Source: Chitinophagaceae bacterium (GTDB lineage: Bacteria > Bacteroidota > Bacteroidia > Chitinophagales > Chitinophagaceae). From it: DNA of 64,000 nt. Position 1 is the first letter of the stretch. The number at the start of each line of letters is the position of its first letter. The DNA is taken from the NCBI GenBank assembly GCA_016720585.1, contig JADKKH010000002.1, positions 484,750-548,749 of the forward strand, in the 5' to 3' direction. This document shows, piece after piece, positions 35,682-43,252 of the stretch. The translations under genes and the position numbers were made by a program. The notes beneath the pieces are model-generated. The model ran no database searches and was not told the DNA's origin. It worked only from the letters and a program-made list of their open reading frames with translations.

Positions 35682-35708
35682 TTCTTCTAAGAAAAATACG
35701 CTTACGAC

Positions 35709-36431
35709 TTATCTCCCCCTTAATTCATCAATCGTTTTGCGCATCCAGTAATCCGTAACATAATAATAGCTCAAGGTGTGAAAAGCTATTTTCCCTTCCT
35801 TATCAACTATCAACTGCGTAGGATAACCGGGTATACCATACGAATCGGCTATCTTCTTTCCGTCCGGTAAAACCGTATACTTAAATTCATGTTCCTTAAG
35901 ATAGGGGCTGAGCTGTTCTTTTTGATCAAGTGCAACAGCTATAAAGACCACATTGGGATCCGTTTTATAATCATCAACTATCTGATTCAGATAGGGACGT
36001 TCAGCTTTGCAGGGAGGGCAGGTAGTAAACCAAAAATTGATCACCAGTACTTTCCCTTTTAATTGTTTCGTATCCACCAGGTTACCGTTCATATCATAAG
36101 CACTGAAAGCATCAAACTTCTTTCCTGTTTTAAAAGCAGTGGTCTCGGCAGGTTTGGGAGCCGCTATGGCTCTTTTCAATCGCTCCTCTTTGCTGATCCC
36201 CGATAATAAAAACCCTTTGCTTGCATCTCTTGGATTGGCAGGCAAAATCTCATACGCACCACCCATCATTACAAGCATAGCTTCATTATAGTTGTAAGAT
36301 TTACCTGCTGAATCCTTAAATACGCTTGACTTCAATACATTGTATTCCTGGCCATTGTACGTAAAGGAAAACTGGCAGTTGGCAATAGCTGCAGTGAAAA
36401 TAAAAAATGCTGTGATGAGCAGTTTTTTCAT
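35709..36431 (-). CDS. TlpA/ResA-like thiol-disulfide reductase
   Basis: 240 residues with a signal peptide (LLITAFFIFTAAIANC, possible lipobox-like end). Residues about 105-240 form a thioredoxin fold with the active site FWFTTCPPCKAERPYL and the cis-Pro loop GIPGYPTQLI. Such periplasmic reductases keep Cys of cytochrome c apoproteins or other exported proteins reduced. The N-terminal 100 residues are a family-specific extension. It stands alone, convergent with the JmjC-like gene. Confidence 0.9.
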   Translation of the reverse strand: MKKLLITAFFIFTAAIANCQFSFTYNGQEYNVLKSSVFKDSAGKSYNYNEAMLVMMGGAYEILPANPRDASKGFLLSGISKEERLKRAIAAPKPAETTAFKTGKKFDAFSAYDMNGNLVDTKQLKGKVLVINFWFTTCPPCKAERPYLNQIVDDYKTDPNVVFIAVALDQKEQLSPYLKEHEFKYTVLPDGKKIADSYGIPGYPTQLIVDKEGKIAFHTLSYYYVTDYWMRKTIDELRGR

Positions 36432-36491
36432 AAAAAATTTTAAAGCCTATTATTTAATGAGTGTAAAATTTTCATTTTTCCAATCAATTAA

Positions 36492-36515
36492 AATGCCTTC
36501 GCAATTGAAGGCATT
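36492..36515 (-). terminator. Terminator of the korB-like gene
   Basis: A 9-bp perfect stem AATGCCTTC/GAAGGCATT with a 6-nt loop lies 27 bp after the stop on the minus strand and is followed by TTTAATTG. Confidence 0.7.
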
Positions 36516-36542
36516 AAAATTTTTCAAATACTATTTATAAAA

Positions 36543-37571
36543 TTATACAATTGTCCAAACCTCATTTCCCTTCAGCATTTTATCCAAATCAGCAGGTTTT
36601 CTTGATTTAGCTTCCTCCAGTTGTGCCGCCATGACATCTTCATAACAGGAACGGTTGGTTTGGTAGAAAACTCCAAAAGGTCTTGGTAAATGGCCTTCCA
36701 GTTTCGGATCATCAAATATGCGGGTTAATATCTGTGCTTTATAAATATCGTGTTCGTCATGAATCCACAGGTCATCTGCACTGTGTCCTTCTTCCAGGTT
36801 TACCACAACAGGTTTAAAGCCATCTAATATTATTCCTTTGTCTTTAGCAGCACCAAAGACCAAAGGTTTACCCTGCTCCAGAAAAATTGTTTCCTGCGGC
36901 TTGCTTCCTTTCTCCGTAAAAATTTCAAAAGCCCCATCATTAAAGATGTTGCAATTTTGGTATATCTCCAGGAAAGAAGCTCCTTTATGCTGATGTGTTC
37001 GAAGCAGCATGGCCTGTAAATGCTTCGGGTCGCGGTCCATCGTTCTGGCAACGAATGTTGCATCTGCCCCCATAGCCAGGGCCAATGGATTAAAAGGATG
37101 GTCAATACTCCCCATGGGTGTGCTCTTGGTGATCTTATGCTCTTCCGAAGTTGGGGAATATTGTCCTTTCGTCAATCCATATATCTGGTTGTTGAATAAA
37201 AGTATATTAACGTCAAAGTTCCTTCGCAACAAATGAATAGTGTGATTGCCACCAATACTTAAACCATCGCCATCGCCTGTAACAATCCAGACACTCAGTT
37301 CGGGTCTGGATGCTTTCAATCCGGATGCTACGGCTGTAGCCCGACCGTGAATGGAGTGCATACCATAGGTATTCATATAATATGGAAAACGGCTGCTGCA
37401 ACCGATACCCGAGATGATCACTATATTTTCCCGGGCAATACCCAGTGTGGGCATTACTTTTTGAACCTGTGCAAGAATAGAATAGTCGCCGCAACCCGGA
37501 CACCAGCGAACTTCCTGGTCGGTTACGAAATCTTTAGCGGTTAGAACGGGGGCTGTTGTTGTTTCACTCAT
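36543..37571 (-). CDS. 2-oxoacid:ferredoxin oxidoreductase, beta subunit
   Basis: 342 residues. The N-terminal WCPGCGDYSIL Cys pair, the TPP-binding VTGDGDGLSIGGNHTIHLLRRN and the following NNQIYGLTKGQYSPTS are those of the beta subunit of 2-oxoglutarate (KorB) or pyruvate:ferredoxin oxidoreductases. It decarboxylates a 2-oxoacid to acyl-CoA with reduced ferredoxin. The partner alpha subunit, normally the adjacent upstream gene, is absent; upstream lie instead a repeat and the broken AhpD-like gene. Confidence 0.93.
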   Translation of the reverse strand: MSETTTAPVLTAKDFVTDQEVRWCPGCGDYSILAQVQKVMPTLGIARENIVIISGIGCSSRFPYYMNTYGMHSIHGRATAVASGLKASRPELSVWIVTGDGDGLSIGGNHTIHLLRRNFDVNILLFNNQIYGLTKGQYSPTSEEHKITKSTPMGSIDHPFNPLALAMGADATFVARTMDRDPKHLQAMLLRTHQHKGASFLEIYQNCNIFNDGAFEIFTEKGSKPQETIFLEQGKPLVFGAAKDKGIILDGFKPVVVNLEEGHSADDLWIHDEHDIYKAQILTRIFDDPKLEGHLPRPFGVFYQTNRSCYEDVMAAQLEEAKSRKPADLDKMLKGNEVWTIV

Positions 37572-37612
37572 TTTATTATATTCTACGCAAATTTACATCA
37601 AGGAAAGAAATG

Positions 37613-37646
37613 TTCAATATTCAATTTTCAATGCTCAATTTTCAAG
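37613..37646. repeat. AT-rich direct repeat upstream of korB-like gene
   Basis: TCAATTTTCAA occurs at 37621-37631 and again at 37635-37645 with a 14-bp period, preceded by further TTCAAT words. This kind of chain is common between Bacteroidota genes. It also encodes the last residues of the small frame 37628-37777. Confidence 0.6.
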
Positions 37647-37777
37647 TCCGGGGGCGACTTTCCCTTGTTTTTCAGAGCTGTTGAAATGCTCTTACCGGTT
37701 ATTGCAATTAGCTCTTCTGTTTCCTTATAGACAGGATCAAGTTTAAAAACAGGTTTAATCAGTTGCTTTTTGAACAT
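37628..37777 (-). CDS. Doubtful small protein downstream of the AhpD-like gene
   Basis: A 49-residue frame from the ATG at 37777, starting inside the end of the AhpD-like gene. MFKKQLIKPVFKLDPVYKE is followed by a short helix and a C-terminus (PPDLKIEH) read from the AT-rich repeat. No homology is recognised and there is no clear ribosome site. It may be a fragment or chance frame; kept only because the overlap ATG would allow coupling. Confidence 0.2.
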   Translation of the reverse strand: MFKKQLIKPVFKLDPVYKETEELIAITGKSISTALKNKGKSPPDLKIEH

Positions 37778-38172
37778 TTTCCAGAAGAGCCTCCCAGTAT
37801 TCCGCCGCCCTTCGGGTATGGAGAACAACAATGGTGCCGCCGACGATATTGGCTACGGCAAATACTTCATATATCTGTTCCGTAGTAATGCTCAACTCCT
37901 TTGATTTACCCAAATGATATTTTTTGCAATCATCACATCGTAACATCCGCCGGTTGGCGGACAACCAGACCCAGCAGTTCTTTCGTTTTAACATCCAGGT
38001 CTCCTTCAGCATAGGTGTTGGTATCCAGATTCCAGAGGCGTTTGATGACCAGGTTGTCATAACGGAGAATGACATCGTTCATCCGGGTTCTGTAATCATT
38101 AAATTCTTTTACAAGATTGTTTATGGTATAAGTTTTAAGACTTAAAATGTAGAGAAACTGGCTTTTCGTCAC
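37755..38172 (-). pseudogene. Carboxymuconolactone decarboxylase (AhpD-like) family gene, frame-broken at a palindromic repeat
   Basis: The first frame (start GTG 38172) reads VKEFNDYRTRMNDVILRYDNL ... LDVKTKELLGLV, and a second frame shifted by +1 continues LRCDDCKKYHLGKSKELSITTEQIYEVFAVANIVGGTIVVLHTRRAAEYWEALLE. The CxxCxxxH active site (RCDDCKKYH) is in the second part. The frame change coincides with an 18-bp palindrome (37945-37962) that replaces residues normally reading VASMV. As written the gene is broken. The family are small alkylhydroperoxidase-like disulfide enzymes. A 22-bp inverted repeat lies just upstream of the start. Confidence 0.85.
37945..37962. repeat. Palindromic repeat, family B, copy 1 (at the AhpD-like frame break)
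   Basis: ATCCGCCGGTTGGCGGAC matches 16 of 18 bases of the element at 51002-51019 within the RNA gene. The arms TCCGCC/GGCGGA form a hairpin. In the minus-strand reading it supplies the sequence at which the AhpD-like gene changes frame. Confidence 0.75.
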
Positions 38173-38178
38173 TTACTT

Positions 38179-38200
38179 AAAACGGTAACGTTACAGTTTT
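38179..38200. promoter_or_regulatory. 22-bp operator-like inverted repeat
   Basis: Arms AAAAC and GTTTT flank the perfect palindrome GTAACGTTAC; 10 of 11 base pairs are symmetric. It lies 7 bp upstream of the AhpD-like start and about 125 bp upstream of the divergent cytochrome gene. Position and symmetry suit a dimeric regulator, which is not identified here. Confidence 0.6.
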
Positions 38201-38324
38201 GTATTTTCAGGATTGAAAAGCCGGGACATTTCCGGCCCGAAAACCCTTTCAATACTAAAATTCAGAAAGGAAAAAAATGTATCGGATCCTGTCACTTTAA
38301 CCAACAAAAACCCGTCTGTAAATC

Positions 38325-38723
38325 ATGTTGCATAAAAAGAAAATAGTGACTTTTTCAGCCCTGTTAATTTTTGTACTCTTAGGCGTGGCTGCCGTTAAAC
38401 CTGTTTTCAAAAAGGACCGGAACCTGAAAGTATTACCCAAAGACATCAGCGATGCCAAGCTGGATAGTATTATGCAGACCTATAATAAAGCGTTGGGCGT
38501 AAAATGTAATTTTTGCCATATCCCCGTTAAGTATATTGCCGACAGTCTTGATTACGCTTCAGATGCGGAGCCCATGAAAGAAAATGCCCGCAAAATGATG
38601 AAAATGGTTATTTACATAAACAACACAAATTTCAATTTTGAAAATAATCAACAGCCGGAATATTTACATACGGTAACCTGTAAAACCTGCCACCGGGGAG
38701 AAGCTTTTCCGCCGGAAGATTAA
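38325..38723 (+). CDS. Secreted diheme cytochrome c
   Basis: 132 residues with an uncleaved or cleaved N-terminal hydrophobic segment (IVTFSALLIFVLLGVAAV). Two haem-binding motifs, CNFCH at 61-65 and CKTCH at 119-123, sit in a short domain similar to the cytochrome subunit of photosynthetic reaction centres that occurs in many non-phototrophic Bacteroidota. Periplasmic electron carrier or sensor; partner unknown. Its stop overlaps the convergent amidase stop in TTAA. Confidence 0.87.
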   Translation: MLHKKKIVTFSALLIFVLLGVAAVKPVFKKDRNLKVLPKDISDAKLDSIMQTYNKALGVKCNFCHIPVKYIADSLDYASDAEPMKENARKMMKMVIYINNTNFNFENNQQPEYLHTVTCKTCHRGEAFPPED

Positions 38724-39898
38724 TCATCTCCCTTTTTGCAGGACTTCAGCCATTCTTTAATTCCATCCACAATTTGTGTGGCTACCGCTTTATGAAATTC
38801 AGGGTCCAGGATCAGTTGTTCATCTTCTTTGTTGCTGAGAAAAGCCACTTCAACCAGGCAATTGGGATATTCGGTTGGACCCGATAAAGAAAAATTAAAA
38901 CTTCCGATATTTCCAAAGTCCTTCAAGCCGATCTTGACCATACTTTCCTGGATATATTGAGTTAAAGGTCTGAAACCGATATACCTGTAATAAGTACTAA
39001 CTCCGCTGATGCTGTCTTTTACCGATGAATTCAAATGAATACTGATCAAAAAATCCGGGTCTTCCTTTTTGAGCATCTCCGTTCTTTCCACCATGCCGAT
39101 TGCCGTATCCTTCGTTCTTGTCATAAAGACACGGGCTTCTTTGTCAAGCAATACTCTTTCAAGCTGTTTGGCAATAAGCAAAGTGTATTTTTTTTCCAAT
39201 ATGCCGGTGCTTACTCCCGAAGCTCCATTATTATCGCCGCCATGGCCGGCATCTACAGCGATTTTCATTTTATCAAGGCTAAGATCTTCAGGTTGCCGTT
39301 TTACTTTAATCACAAGTTTATTATTCTGGTAATAGACACTGTATCCCCAATGCTGCCCGTGTTTCAGCTCGATAATAATGCGGAATACATCATCTTCTAT
39401 TTGTTCATGATATACATTTTTGATTTCTTTCGCAGAGGATCGTTGTGTTATCCAGTTCGTGTTGCTGGTGGCACCAAAAATATCCAGAACAATTTTGGAA
39501 GGGTTGATCTGCTGTATACTTTTGTAAGGCAGCTTTTCATCCAGGGTCACTACCACGTAATCATATTTATCATCACCGTTGACCATCCAGCTGCTGGTTA
39601 AATAATACGGTTGCAGCTTTATCGTGCTGTCTTTCTTAAAATTTGTTTTGGGCAAGTATGCCAGGTGATCTTTGGATAACTGTATTTTATAATTACCGAT
39701 GGTACTGTCAATTACTTTTACCACGATATTGGTATCGAGGTAGGTCATTTTAGCTCCCCCCAGGCGATCGGAGCCTAACCCGTATTCGAGATAAGGTAAA
39801 GCGCCGGTTGTTTTACCTGTAATGAAATTTTTTACCCCCGTTTGAGCAGCAGCTGAAAAAAAACCCAGAAATCCGATAATCAGGGACAATCGTATCAT
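38720..39898 (-). CDS. N-acetylmuramoyl-L-alanine amidase
   Basis: 392 residues from the ATG at 39898, which starts the signal peptide (IRLSLIIGFLGFFSAAAQ). The C-terminal Amidase_3 domain shows the zinc site IAVDAGHGGDNNGASG, Glu in ILEKKYTL, SIHLNSS and the catalytic Glu in VEVAFLSNKEDEQ. It cleaves peptide side chains from muramic acid in the periplasm, acting in daughter-cell separation. The N-terminal half is a Bacteroidota-specific extension. Confidence 0.93.
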   Translation of the reverse strand: MIRLSLIIGFLGFFSAAAQTGVKNFITGKTTGALPYLEYGLGSDRLGGAKMTYLDTNIVVKVIDSTIGNYKIQLSKDHLAYLPKTNFKKDSTIKLQPYYLTSSWMVNGDDKYDYVVVTLDEKLPYKSIQQINPSKIVLDIFGATSNTNWITQRSSAKEIKNVYHEQIEDDVFRIIIELKHGQHWGYSVYYQNNKLVIKVKRQPEDLSLDKMKIAVDAGHGGDNNGASGVSTGILEKKYTLLIAKQLERVLLDKEARVFMTRTKDTAIGMVERTEMLKKEDPDFLISIHLNSSVKDSISGVSTYYRYIGFRPLTQYIQESMVKIGLKDFGNIGSFNFSLSGPTEYPNCLVEVAFLSNKEDEQLILDPEFHKAVATQIVDGIKEWLKSCKKGDD

Positions 39899-40093
39899 CA
39901 CAGCAAGATAGCATAAAAACACTCGAAGACCGTTTCCGTAGAAATACGAAATAGTATCTCGGTTTTACTGAATTTTAGTATAAACTCCTATAAGTAAGCA
40001 CTATGCAGCTCTAAGTCACGTTATGATTTCTGAAGGCAACGCAACCAGGCTTTGCCGGTCTTGAATCCTAATCCTTAGAAAAACCAATTGAGT

Positions 40094-40846
40094 ATGACCT
40101 GGAATTCTATCATGGGCTTTGTATCATCATTTGCCCTTTTTTTGCCGATTATTTTCATATTGGCCTTTCATTTTGGCAGATACAGCAGTTTTCCTGTTTT
40201 ACTGTTCTACTATTCCATTGTCCTCGTTTATAACCTGATGACAGAAGGTTATATTAAAGTAAACCCGGATGTTGTTTATTACTGGGGCTTATCCAATAAC
40301 CTGCTGGACGTACCTTTAATGCTGACCTTTCTTACTTATTTCACTACCTCAGCTGAATTTACCCGCAGATTGAAAATTACGATCGGCGTCTTTTTATTGT
40401 TTGAAGCCATATTGATTTTTACCCTTGGATTCAATGTGAATACCCTTACTATCATCCTGGGGCCCGGCTTGCTAATCGTATTTGGAATTTGTCTTTTTCT
40501 TTTTATCCGTCAAACCAAGATAACCATACTGCACCGGAAAGCTTCCGGAAAAGCGTTAATAGCGACATCACTTCTTTTTGCCTATGGCTGTTATGCAATA
40601 ATTTACCTGATATATTATGTTTTCAAAACCCCCCATGTAGCTGATACATTCCTTTTATATTTCTGGGTAGTTACTTTTTCTTCTTTACTGATGTGTGCCG
40701 GTATTATTTTTGAAAGAAAAAGAGTGTTGAAATTATATGAAGTAAAAAATACCCGGAAAGAACTGTCTGTTATCTATAAGGATACAAAAAAAGCTGCCCC
40801 GGTTAGAGCAGCTATGTTAGATTTTGACAAAGAACACTGGAATTAA
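40094..40846 (+). CDS. Hypothetical seven-helix membrane protein
   Basis: 250 residues from the ATG at 40094. Seven hydrophobic segments are seen (FALFLPIIFILAFHF, FPVLLFYYSIVLVYN, MLTFLTYF, IGVFLLFEAILIF, LLIVFGICLFLF, LLFAYGCYAIIY, WVVTFSSLLMC), with a charged C-terminal tail of about 40 residues. No recognised catalytic motif; the arrangement resembles the sensor-less membrane modules of some Bacteroidota proteins. Function unknown. Ends in a TTAA overlap with the acyl-CoA dehydrogenase. The 195 bp upstream show nothing clear. Confidence 0.7.
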   Translation: MTWNSIMGFVSSFALFLPIIFILAFHFGRYSSFPVLLFYYSIVLVYNLMTEGYIKVNPDVVYYWGLSNNLLDVPLMLTFLTYFTTSAEFTRRLKITIGVFLLFEAILIFTLGFNVNTLTIILGPGLLIVFGICLFLFIRQTKITILHRKASGKALIATSLLFAYGCYAIIYLIYYVFKTPHVADTFLLYFWVVTFSSLLMCAGIIFERKRVLKLYEVKNTRKELSVIYKDTKKAAPVRAAMLDFDKEHWN

Positions 40847-42651
40847 TAACAATACTTTCCTTCGGCAATCATTTTATCAGCAATCCTTCTCCGGGCATCC
40901 TTACTGTTAAAGGGTTCTGCTTTGGTAAATCGTTTTAATCCCATTAATATCATCCGTTGCTCATCCCCGTCAGCAAAGGCATTTACTGCATCTTTTCCTG
41001 ATTTATTTACTTTATCAGCAGCGTCGTACAGGTAGGTTCGCATGATATCCCCGTAAAGCTGACAAGCGGCTTCTCCCTTTTGATCTACCATCTTCATTAC
41101 CCGAAGCAATACACTTTCCGCGTTAAATGTTTCAATCGCCATATCCGCAATATTCATCATGACCTCCTGTTCGTTCTCAATTTTCATCATGAGTTTTTGA
41201 ACAGCTGCACCCGATGTCATAAGGATCGCTTTTTTCAGCCCGGCCACCAGTTTTCTTTCAGCAGCAAACGGCGTATCATCACCTGCGCCAAAATCCGGAA
41301 TGCTCATCAATTCTTTTTGCACATTCATAGCCGGGCCCATTAAATCTAACCGGCCACCCATAGCTCTCTTCAGGGTCATATCAAGAATAAGCAGACGGTT
41401 GATCTCATTGGTTCCTTCATAAATCCGATTGATCCGGCTATCCCTGTAACCTCTGGAAATATTATATTCTGCACTAAAACCATTTCCGCCATGAACCTGT
41501 ACCCCCTCATCCACAACAAAATCCAGCACTTCGCTTCCATAAACTTTCAGTATAGCACATTCAATGGCATATTCTTCTGCGGCACCCAGTAAGGATTCAT
41601 TAAAAGGTTTGCCCGTAGCCAGTAATTCATGTTCTTTTTCATCGATCCAGTTGGCGGTCCGGTACAAGGAAGACTCACCTACAAAAACCCGGATAGCTGA
41701 TTCAGCCAGCTTGTGCTTGATGGCACCAAAATTTGAAATCGGCTGTTTGAATTGTTCCCTTGTTTTTGCATACTCCACGGTACTTGTTAAAGCCATGCGG
41801 GCACCACCAATAGTAGCTGCACATAATTTTAAACGGCCGATATTAAGAATATTGAAAGCAATTTTATGCCCTTTTCCAATTTCTCCCAGCAGGTTTTCAA
41901 CCGGAACCTTACAATCCTGAAAATATAATTGTACAGTAGATGAGCCTTTGATGCCCATTTTATGTTCTTCCGGTCCCTGTGTAAATCCTTCTGTACCTCT
42001 TTCTACAATAAAGCCGGTGAATTTATCACCGTCAACTTTTGCAAAAATGGTATATACCTGAGCAAACCCGCCATTGGTGATCCAGCATTTCTGTCCGTTC
42101 AGAATATAATATTTTCCATCGTCGCTCAGCTTTGCTGAGGTTTTTGCACTTAACGCATCACTGCCACTGTTAGGCTCAGTTAATCCATAAGCACCTGCCC
42201 ATTCGCCGTTAATAAGTTTGGGAATGTATTTTTCTTTTTGCGCAGCCGTACCAAAATATAATATGGGTAAGGTACCAATGCCTGTATGTGCTGCTATCGC
42301 AACGGAAAAAGAATGTCCGGCTCCCAGGTATTCATTAATAATAGTGGAGGTAACAAAATCCTTACCTAATCCGCCATATTCTTCGGGAAAAGAAGTAGAC
42401 AACAAGCCTTGTTCGCCTGCTTTTGTTAACAACGATTTCATTAATCCGGGTTCGAGGTTATCAATCCTGTCCAGGTTCGGATATATTTCCGCTTCCAGGA
42501 ATTGGTTACACATATCACGGATCATCAATTGCTCCTCAGTAAACTCTTCCCGGATAAAGGTTTCAACAGGTGATGATTCTTTTATCAACCATTCTCCCCC
42601 CTTCATCCCGATAGTTGTCGGGACTTTTTTTGTCTCTGTTGCTGTACTCAT
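40843..42651 (-). CDS. Acyl-CoA dehydrogenase (very-long-chain/ACAD9-like)
   Basis: 602 residues, longer than medium-chain enzymes because of a C-terminal domain as in VLCAD/ACAD9. FAD and substrate motifs: YGLTEPNSGSDA, WITNGG, and the catalytic base Glu in RIYEGTNEINRLL. It introduces the first double bond in beta-oxidation with electrons to ETF. Soluble or membrane-peripheral. Oddity: an 18-bp palindrome (42606-42623) is translated VPTTIGM near residues 10-16. A MarR gene 72 bp upstream on the same strand may regulate it. Confidence 0.93.
   Translation of the reverse strand: MSTATETKKVPTTIGMKGGEWLIKESSPVETFIREEFTEEQLMIRDMCNQFLEAEIYPNLDRIDNLEPGLMKSLLTKAGEQGLLSTSFPEEYGGLGKDFVTSTIINEYLGAGHSFSVAIAAHTGIGTLPILYFGTAAQKEKYIPKLINGEWAGAYGLTEPNSGSDALSAKTSAKLSDDGKYYILNGQKCWITNGGFAQVYTIFAKVDGDKFTGFIVERGTEGFTQGPEEHKMGIKGSSTVQLYFQDCKVPVENLLGEIGKGHKIAFNILNIGRLKLCAATIGGARMALTSTVEYAKTREQFKQPISNFGAIKHKLAESAIRVFVGESSLYRTANWIDEKEHELLATGKPFNESLLGAAEEYAIECAILKVYGSEVLDFVVDEGVQVHGGNGFSAEYNISRGYRDSRINRIYEGTNEINRLLILDMTLKRAMGGRLDLMGPAMNVQKELMSIPDFGAGDDTPFAAERKLVAGLKKAILMTSGAAVQKLMMKIENEQEVMMNIADMAIETFNAESVLLRVMKMVDQKGEAACQLYGDIMRTYLYDAADKVNKSGKDAVNAFADGDEQRMILMGLKRFTKAEPFNSKDARRRIADKMIAEGKYCY
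42606..42623. repeat. Palindromic repeat, family A, copy 3 (inside acyl-CoA dehydrogenase)
   Basis: TCCCGATAGTTGTCGGGA shares 16 of 18 bases with the copy in paaZ and is read on the minus strand in the same frame, giving VP-TT-IG versus VP-IA-IG. It lies at residues about 10-16 of the protein, before the conserved domain. Confidence 0.75.
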
Positions 42652-42723
42652 TGTATCAGTTTTTAAATATTATTAATTATTTTTTATTAAAGATCTTTTG
42701 CTTCGGGGCGTTTATTCTTTGCC

Positions 42724-43164
42724 CTATTTCAAATTATCATACACCACCTGTAATACCTCTTTACACACATCTACCCTGTCTGACGGTACGGTTATCAACG
42801 CTTCATTCAAGGTCTCATCGGCCAACGCCATGGTTTCTTCCTGTAACTTCTGTGCCAGCTTCGTGAGGCAGATCAGATTGATCCGCCTGTCACTTTCTGA
42901 TGCCACCCGTTTAACAAGATTTAATTTTTCGAGGTTATCTACCAATCGGGTGATGCTGGGCTTATCCCGGTAAGTGGCATTGCACAACTCCTGCTGGCTT
43001 ATGCCTTCATGTTTCCACAAATGATATAAAACACTCCATTGTTCGATAGTAATATTCAGACCCGCTGCATTGAATTTCTTTTGCAATCGCCGGGCAATGG
43101 CCGTGGAAGCTTTCCCGGTGATAAAACTGTAGAGTTCCCCCTTTTTAAATTGGTTGTTTGGCAT
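42724..43164 (-). CDS. MarR family transcriptional regulator
   Basis: 146 residues from the ATG at 43164; an in-frame extension to 43218 would run through the promoter and is rejected. The winged helix is visible in ISQQELCNATYRDKPSITRLVDNLEKLNLVKRVASESDRRINLICLT (core RDKPSITRLVDNLE recognition helix and RRINLICLT wing), with dimer-forming helices at both ends. MarR proteins repress stress, efflux or aromatic and fatty-acid catabolism genes and respond to small ligands. A 20-bp inverted repeat abuts the start codon, so autoregulation is very likely. Confidence 0.93.
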   Translation of the reverse strand: MPNNQFKKGELYSFITGKASTAIARRLQKKFNAAGLNITIEQWSVLYHLWKHEGISQQELCNATYRDKPSITRLVDNLEKLNLVKRVASESDRRINLICLTKLAQKLQEETMALADETLNEALITVPSDRVDVCKEVLQVVYDNLK

Positions 43165-43184
43165 ATAGTTGTTTGTGCAACTAT
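43165..43184. promoter_or_regulatory. MarR operator-like inverted repeat
   Basis: ATAGTTG, 6-nt spacer, CAACTAT: a perfect 7-bp inverted repeat directly upstream of the marR start and covering the expected transcription start. Confidence 0.7.
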
Positions 43185-43185
43185 T

Positions 43186-43215
43186 CAAAATTAGTATTAT
43201 ATTTGAAATAGTCAA
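43186..43215 (-). promoter_or_regulatory. Promoter of the marR gene
   Basis: On the minus strand TTG (43213-43215), 19 bp, then TAATTTTG (43186-43193) matches the Bacteroidota -33/-7 promoter with ideal spacing. It is immediately followed by the operator-like repeat 43165-43184. Confidence 0.7.
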
Positions 43216-43252
43216 CAAAATTATTCGAGAAAATTTCTATACTTTTTCCGAG

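Noticed and set aside
39035..39601. Long plus-strand open frame opposite the amidase
   Set aside because: Antisense to a clear Amidase_3 gene and without recognisable protein features.
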